A stretch of DNA of 54,192 bases from an uncultured Clostridia bacterium (lineage in GTDB: Bacteria > Bacillota > Clostridia > UBA1381), in contig CAKSOE010000020.1 of the NCBI GenBank assembly GCA_934476675.1, positions 1-54,192 of the forward strand. Reading direction: 5' to 3'. The notes under the pieces were generated by a model that was not told the DNA's origin, searched no databases, and saw nothing but the letters and a program-made list of their open reading frames with translations. The position numbers were made by a program, and so were the translations under genes. This document shows positions 50,486 through 54,192 of this stretch, in pieces (within the stretch, counting starts at the first letter, position 1; each line of letters starts with the position of its first letter).

Positions 50486-52582
50486 TTGAAGTATAAAATC
50501 GTTTACGATTCCCCCGGCAGATTGCGTCTGCGCAGCGGCGGCGGTGTGTTTTCAAAAAAGCAGGAAAGCGGTATCGCCTCCATGATTGCAGGGATTAACG
50601 GCGTAAGCTCCGTGCAGGCAAGCGCAGTTAACGGCGGAATACTCGTCTGTTATACCGGAAGCATACGCGAAAAACTGCTTGATATTGTGTCCGGGCTCAG
50701 AGTAAAAAGTATTCCGGAAACACCGCTTTCTTCAATACAGACGATTGACGAGGAATTTAAAAGAGATTTTCTCAAAATCATACGGCAAAGAATATTGATG
50801 AAATTATTTGTGCCGTCATTTTTAAAGCTTCCGCTCACGGTTATACGTGCTGTGCCGTTCGTTAAAAAAGGTCTTAAAAGCCTGTCGGACGGTAAGCTGA
50901 ATGTAGATGTTCTTGATGCGGTATCGATTTCCGCGTCGGTGTTAAGCGGTTCGGCATCGGCGGCATCATCGGTTATGACGCTTTTGAATATTTCTTCACT
51001 TTTGGAGGGATATACAAGAAAGAAAGCCAAAAACGCCCTGTCCGACAGCCTTGCGCTTAATATCGAAAAGGTGTGGAAAATCACCGACGGCAGTGAAGAA
51101 TACATTCCGCTTGCTGAGGTTCGCATAGGCGATATTATACGTGTGCGTCAGGGCAGTATGATACCTGTTGACGGAACCGTAAAAAGCGGTTCGGCAGGTG
51201 TGAATGAGGCGTCCATGACGGGCGAATCACTGCCTCGGCTTAAAACCGCAGGCATGAGCGTTTATGCCGGTACGGTAATTGAAGAAGGCGGAATTGATAT
51301 TGAAGCCTCAAAGCTTCCGGACGACAGCAGAATACATAATATTATCGAGCTTATCGAAAATTCGGAGGAGCTGAAATCGGGTATTCAGACAAAAGCCGAA
51401 AGCTTTGCGGACAGCCTTGTGCCGTTCAGTCTGTTAATCAGTATTGCGGCATATGCGGTTACCGGAAACGTCACAAAAGCGCTCTCGGCGCTTATGGTGG
51501 ATTATTCCTGCGCGATAAAGCTGTCAACGCCGATATGCGTTATATCGGCAATGCGTGAAGCCACAAATTACGATATTATGATTAAGGGCGGAAGATTTCT
51601 GGAGAATTATGCATTTGCGGATACTATGGTGTTCGATAAAACGGGAACGCTTACGGTTTCATGTCCGAACCTTGCTGAAGTAGCTGCATTTAACGGATAT
51701 GCTAAGAATGATATTTTAAAAATTGCCGCCTGTCTTGAAGAACATTTTCCGCACAGTGTTGCGAAAGCAATTGTAAACGCAGCGGCAAAGACAGGACTTG
51801 AACATTCAGAGGAACACGCGGAGGTTGAATATATCGTTGCGCACGGTATCGCATCAAGCCTTAACGGAGAAAGAGCGCTGATAGGAAGTGCGCACTTCAT
51901 TTTTGATGATGAGCATATACCTATGAGCGATGAGGAAAAAGAGCTTACGGATAAGCTCGGCGAGAAGTATTCAATGGTATATCTTGCAATCGGCGGCAGA
52001 CTCTGCGGAATATTGTGTATCGAAGACCCGATAAGAAAGAATGCCAAAGAGGTAATTCAAAAGCTTAAAGATGAGGGCTTTTCGGATATACTCATGATTA
52101 CCGGCGACGGCGAAAGCACAGCGGCGAACGTATGCAGAGAACTGGGGATAGGCAAGTATTATGCGAGGGTGCTGCCCGAGGATAAGCTTAATATTGTGAA
52201 TGCGCTTAAAGAGAAAAAACATAAGGTTGTTATGGTGGGCGACGGAATAAACGATTCTCCGGCACTTGCGGCGGCGGACGTGTCGGTTGCAATGAAGGAC
52301 GCCTCCGATATTGCCAGAGAGGTTGCCGATGTGACGCTTTTGTCATCGGAGCTTGAACGTCTGGTGGTTCTGAGAGAACTGAGCGAAACACTTTTTGCGC
52401 GTATTCATGCCAATTACAGATTTATTGCGGCGTTTAACAGCGCGCTGATTCTTCTGGGACTTGGCGGTGTTATTTCTCCGCTGACAAGTGCGCTTATGCA
52501 TAATATTTCGACAATGGGCGTATGCTTAAACAGTATGAAGCCATTTTTGAAAAAGGAGGAAGAAGATGCTCTCCTCAACTAA
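50486..52582 (+). CDS. heavy-metal P1B-type ATPase
   Basis: 698 residues, starting at TTG after AAGGTAG. Actuator motif TGES (245-248), phosphorylation site DKTGT (384-388), HP motif region (EEHFPHSVAKAI) and GDGINDSPALAAADV are all present. The transmembrane metal site, usually CPC or SPC, reads DYSCAIKLSTP (339-349), so Pro is replaced and a single Cys remains. The N-terminal domain (1-75; VYDSPGRLRLRSGG) is HMA-like without CxxC. Such pumps export metal; in an iron-box operon, iron, manganese, zinc or cobalt efflux is possible. Confidence 0.88.
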   Translation: MKYKIVYDSPGRLRLRSGGGVFSKKQESGIASMIAGINGVSSVQASAVNGGILVCYTGSIREKLLDIVSGLRVKSIPETPLSSIQTIDEEFKRDFLKIIRQRILMKLFVPSFLKLPLTVIRAVPFVKKGLKSLSDGKLNVDVLDAVSISASVLSGSASAASSVMTLLNISSLLEGYTRKKAKNALSDSLALNIEKVWKITDGSEEYIPLAEVRIGDIIRVRQGSMIPVDGTVKSGSAGVNEASMTGESLPRLKTAGMSVYAGTVIEEGGIDIEASKLPDDSRIHNIIELIENSEELKSGIQTKAESFADSLVPFSLLISIAAYAVTGNVTKALSALMVDYSCAIKLSTPICVISAMREATNYDIMIKGGRFLENYAFADTMVFDKTGTLTVSCPNLAEVAAFNGYAKNDILKIAACLEEHFPHSVAKAIVNAAAKTGLEHSEEHAEVEYIVAHGIASSLNGERALIGSAHFIFDDEHIPMSDEEKELTDKLGEKYSMVYLAIGGRLCGILCIEDPIRKNAKEVIQKLKDEGFSDILMITGDGESTAANVCRELGIGKYYARVLPEDKLNIVNALKEKKHKVVMVGDGINDSPALAAADVSVAMKDASDIAREVADVTLLSSELERLVVLRELSETLFARIHANYRFIAAFNSALILLGLGGVISPLTSALMHNISTMGVCLNSMKPFLKKEEEDALLN

Positions 52583-52955
52583 GAAGAGATATATGTTTAT
52601 TATTTATGAACTCGGCAGCAGGGGAGACGCTGTGAGAAGTATAGATATTTCAAATGCACTCGGAGTAAAAAAAGCAAGTGTGTCCCTGATGCTCCCGAAG
52701 CTGATTGAAGAAGGAATGGTCGAACGTGCGGATAACGGCAGCGTCATGTTTACAAGGAGCGGTGCAGTGTTCGCAGGTGAACTGTATTTGAAGTATATTA
52801 CCATGTATCGCTTTTTCAAGGAAAAGCTCAAAAGCAGCGACGAAAATGCCCGAAGGGACGCTATATGCTGCTTGTGTTCGCTTTCGGACGAAAATGCGGA
52901 CGGTATGGCGGATTATATTTTAAAAGAACAAAATGAGCGGAGGGCAAACGGCTGA
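52566..52955 (+). CDS. DtxR-like winged-helix protein
   Basis: 129 residues overlapping the ATPase end by 17 bases, with AAGGAGG (52555-52561). The winged helix (about 5-65; VRSIDISNALGVKKASVSLM) closely parallels the divergent DtxR protein (VRSIDIANFLNFTKPSVSVA). The second half keeps the helix layout (GAVFAGELYLKYITMYRFF) but lacks most metal-ligand residues of true DtxR and has CCLCS instead. It may be a co-regulator or a sensor with changed metal binding. Confidence 0.72.
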   Translation: MLSSTKKRYMFIIYELGSRGDAVRSIDISNALGVKKASVSLMLPKLIEEGMVERADNGSVMFTRSGAVFAGELYLKYITMYRFFKEKLKSSDENARRDAICCLCSLSDENADGMADYILKEQNERRANG

Positions 52956-52963
52956 TGCCGTAT

Positions 52964-52992
52964 GCGGTGCATATGCATATATGATGCACCGC
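52964..52992 (+). other. intercistronic hairpin
   Basis: GCGGTGCAT (52964-52972) pairs with ATGCACCGC (52984-52992), with inner ATAT pairs possible and no T-run. It lies between the DtxR-like gene and the DUF2325 gene and could stabilise or separate transcript ends. Confidence 0.4.
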
Positions 52993-53031
52993 TGCCGGCT
53001 CCGTATTGTTACAACGGAAGGAAGGCGAAAA

Positions 53032-53337
53032 ATGAGTATTGTTATAGTGGGCGGACATGACAGAATGCATTGCAAGTATAAGGAAATATGTAAAAAATAC
53101 GGCTGTAAGTGTAAGGTTTTTACGCAATGTCCGGCAAATTTTAAAAATCAGATAGGAAACCCGGATATGGTGGTTGTTTTCACGGGTACGGTGGCGCATA
53201 AAATGGTATCTGTGGCATCACAGCAGGCAGAAAAGGCAGGCGCATATATAAAGCATTGTCATTCATCAAGCGGAAGTGCGCTTAATGAAGCTTTAAAGGG
53301 TTATTTTGAAGAAACACATCAATCTGCAGTTGTCTGA
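53032..53337 (+). CDS. DUF2325 protein
   Basis: 101 residues. MSIVIVGGHDRMHCKYKEIC, the middle DMVVVFTGTVAHKM and the late SSSGSALNEAL are typical of DUF2325, a Rossmann-like family with conserved His/Cys; function is unknown. The usual CKYK and KHCHSSS blocks carry possible metal ligands (HCK, HCH). ATG 53032 follows GGAAGG. Last gene of the feo operon by position. Confidence 0.8.
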   Translation: MSIVIVGGHDRMHCKYKEICKKYGCKCKVFTQCPANFKNQIGNPDMVVVFTGTVAHKMVSVASQQAEKAGAYIKHCHSSSGSALNEALKGYFEETHQSAVV

Positions 53338-53407
53338 AAAAAAGAGCACATATAAATAAGTATACCGGAATGATAAAAACGTAAACATAATAAAAAGCTT
53401 GAAAAGC

Positions 53408-53457
53408 AAACCATGCCGCCAAAGGTTAGTTAAAACTAACCTTTGGCGGCATGGTTT
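53408..53457. terminator. 50-bp perfect palindrome with a DtxR box at its centre
   Basis: Arms of 24 bases (53408-53431 with 53434-53457) match perfectly around AA. The stem is GC-rich (GCCGCC/GGCGGC) and ends in TTTTT, so it can terminate the feo operon. Its core GGTTAGTTAAAACTAACC (53424-53441) fits the 18-bp metal box before feoA and the ABC unit. Confidence 0.75.
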
Positions 53458-53603
53458 TTCCGTGAAAACATCATATATAAGAAAACAAATTACAGCGGTG
53501 CGGTATAGCATTAAAAAGCAAATAAAAAGAAGAAAACAGGAGATAATTAAAGATATACAGAGAAAAACAAATAAAATTCCAAATATTTAACTGAATTTGG
53601 GCG

Positions 53604-53632
53604 TTGATTAATCCGTAAATATGTGCTATTAT
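53604..53632 (+). promoter_or_regulatory. promoter of the tRNA cluster
   Basis: TTGATT (53604-53609) and TATTAT (53627-53632), 17-base spacer, 41 bases before tRNA-Val. The stretch 53460-53600 holds no other visible signal. Confidence 0.5.
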
Positions 53633-53673
53633 ATACAAGTTGGATAACGGTGTCGGTCGTCTATGTACATCGA

Positions 53674-53749
53674 GGGAGTTTAGCTCAGCTGGGAGAGCAT
53701 CTGCCTTACAAGCAGAGGGTCACAGGTTCGAGCCCTGTAACTCCCACCA
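53674..53749 (+). tRNA. tRNA-Val (anticodon TAC)
   Basis: Full cloverleaf of 76 bases including encoded CCA: acceptor GGGAGTT/AACTCCC, D-arm with TAGCTCAGCTGGGAGAGC, anticodon loop CTTACAA, T-arm with GTTCGAGCC. Anticodon TAC reads GTA/GTG valine codons. Confidence 0.97.
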
Positions 53750-53756
53750 ACATTAT

Positions 53757-53832
53757 GCTGGTATAGCTCAATTGGTAGAGCAGCTGATTTGTAATCAGCA
53801 GGTCGTAGGTTCGAGTCCTATTACCAGCTCCA
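53757..53832 (+). tRNA. tRNA-Thr (anticodon TGT)
   Basis: 76 bases including encoded CCA. Acceptor GCTGGTA/TACCAGC, D-arm TAGCTCAATTGGTAGAGC, anticodon loop TTTGTAA, T-arm GTTCGAGTCC. Anticodon TGT reads ACA/ACG. Confidence 0.97.
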
Positions 53833-53836
53833 AAAA

Positions 53837-53857
53837 GGGACAAGCATTGCTTGTCCC
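53837..53857 (+). other. hairpin between tRNA-Thr and tRNA-Tyr
   Basis: GGGACAAGCA and TGCTTGTCCC form perfect 10-bp arms around one T (effective loop larger). No T-run follows, so it is more likely a processing or spacing structure than a terminator. Confidence 0.45.
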
Positions 53858-53865
53858 ATAATAAT

Positions 53866-53950
53866 GGGAGAGTTCCCGAGTGGCCAAAGGGGACAGACTG
53901 TAAATCTGCTGCTTTCAGCTTCGGTGGTTCGAATCCACCCTCTCCCACCA
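53866..53950 (+). tRNA. tRNA-Tyr (anticodon GTA)
   Basis: 85 bases including encoded CCA, with the long variable arm of class II tRNAs (CTGCTTTCAGCTTCGG region). Acceptor GGGAGAG/CTCTCCC, anticodon loop CTGTAAA, T-arm GGTTCGAATCC. Anticodon GTA reads TAC/TAT. Confidence 0.97.
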
Positions 53951-53955
53951 GACAG

Positions 53956-53996
53956 ACTGGACAATTTAGATATCTTCTAAATTGTTCAGTTTTTTT
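53956..53996 (+). terminator. terminator of the tRNA operon
   Basis: ACTGGACAATTTAGA (53956-53970) pairs with 53976-53990 with one G-T, followed by TTTTTTT. Confidence 0.88.
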
Positions 53997-54105
53997 GCGC
54001 TTTTGCGGTATGGACTTGTTGTTTTTCCCCCCGCTTACTTTTCAATTTTTGCAAGGGTATTTATGTATTCTGTGAATACTTCTTATGAAACATTATCGCT
54101 TTTTA

Positions 54106-54125
54106 AGTAAGCGTCAGTAAGCGTC
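54106..54125. repeat. 10-bp tandem direct repeat
   Basis: AGTAAGCGTC occurs twice head to tail (54106-54115 and 54116-54125), 15 bases before the -35 of the last promoter. It could be an activator site; no other clue. Confidence 0.4.
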
Positions 54126-54139
54126 AAATGATACACACA

Positions 54140-54168
54140 TTTACACCGTCGAACCAAAATGTTACAAT
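54140..54168 (+). promoter_or_regulatory. promoter of the gene leaving the window
   Basis: TTTACA (54140-54145) and TACAAT (54163-54168), 17-base spacer, just upstream of AGGAGG (54175-54180). Confidence 0.5.
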
Positions 54169-54182
54169 AGGTTCAGGAGGCG

Positions 54183-54192
54183 ATGCAAATGA
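54183..54192 (+). CDS. start of a gene cut by the window edge
   Basis: ATG CAA ATG is preceded closely by AGGAGG at 54175-54180 and a promoter. The Shine-Dalgarno spacing is short (2 bases) for 54183 and 8 bases for the ATG at 54189, which may be the true start. Only the first codons are visible, so the product is unknown. Confidence 0.4.

Noticed and set aside
53399..53590. Open frame of 63 codons over the palindrome
   Set aside because: Its similar reading on both strands comes from the palindrome itself; no ribosome site and no domain.
53640..53948. Open frames across the tRNA genes on both strands
   Set aside because: These are the usual false frames over tRNA genes; the cloverleafs are complete.
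1..54192. CRISPR arrays or rRNA genes
   Set aside because: No regularly spaced repeats and no rRNA sequence were seen.

Overview
The window looks like chromosomal DNA of an endospore-forming, anaerobic, probably gut-dwelling member of the Clostridia (Firmicutes). The evidence is a complete spoIIA operon (spoIIAA-spoIIAB-sigF), an Rnf ion-pumping complex, a split cobalamin-dependent methionine synthase, pectin and plant-sugar catabolism genes, and S-layer (SLH) and dockerin proteins. Most promoters are clean sigma-A types with 17-bp spacers, and genes mostly carry AGGAGG-like ribosome sites. A placement below class level would be a guess.

Left part (1-9.4 kb): the window opens inside a mobile element, with a structured non-coding stretch, a tnpW-like small gene and a large serine recombinase. 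The right end of the element lies inside uxaB (tagaturonate reductase), leaving only the C-terminal ~190 codons. The rest of a galacturonate operon follows: uxaA, an unusually short uxaC, and a GH4 enzyme with the CHEV motif of alpha-galacturonidases. Then comes a decayed patch: an esterase 5' half fused by deletion to an AraC 3' half, and a DeoR-like scrap.

8-13.3 kb (minus strand): a methionine/one-carbon operon, metF - stand-alone MetH reactivation domain - metH without that domain - an FAD-dependent oxidoreductase. 13.4-16.5 kb: a small membrane protein, then a GH2 glycosidase divergent from an AraC regulator, with a nested palindrome between them. 16.6-21.5 kb: rnfCDGEAB. 21.6-30.7 kb: an acyl-CoA synthetase with a perfect palindrome in its promoter, a HAD phosphatase-malQ pair, a type IA topoisomerase that seems to start at ATA, and a lacZ-type beta-galactosidase.

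30.8-36.9 kb is a cell-surface island: a secreted CAP + NlpC/P60 protein, a membrane protein, a small secreted dockerin protein, and next to it a cohesin-like/SLH wall-anchored protein. The last two look like a miniature cohesin-dockerin pair with no enzyme attached. 37-42.2 kb: a PhnP-like metallo-beta-lactamase protein, the spoIIA operon, a HAD-DMT transporter pair and hpt.

42.3-53.5 kb is a metal island. An HMA protein plus an FtsX-type ABC exporter, and a long feo operon (feoA-feoA-feoB-Cys-rich peptide-small TM peptide-DUF6110-P1B ATPase-DtxR-like-DUF2325), share an 18-bp box GGTTAGnnnnnnCTAACC of the DtxR/IdeR kind. A DtxR-family regulator is divergent from feo. The same box sits at the centre of a 50-bp perfect palindrome that ends the operon. 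Two copies of a dispersed intergenic repeat flank the hpt/ABC segment. The window closes with tRNA-Val, tRNA-Thr and tRNA-Tyr and the first codons of another gene.
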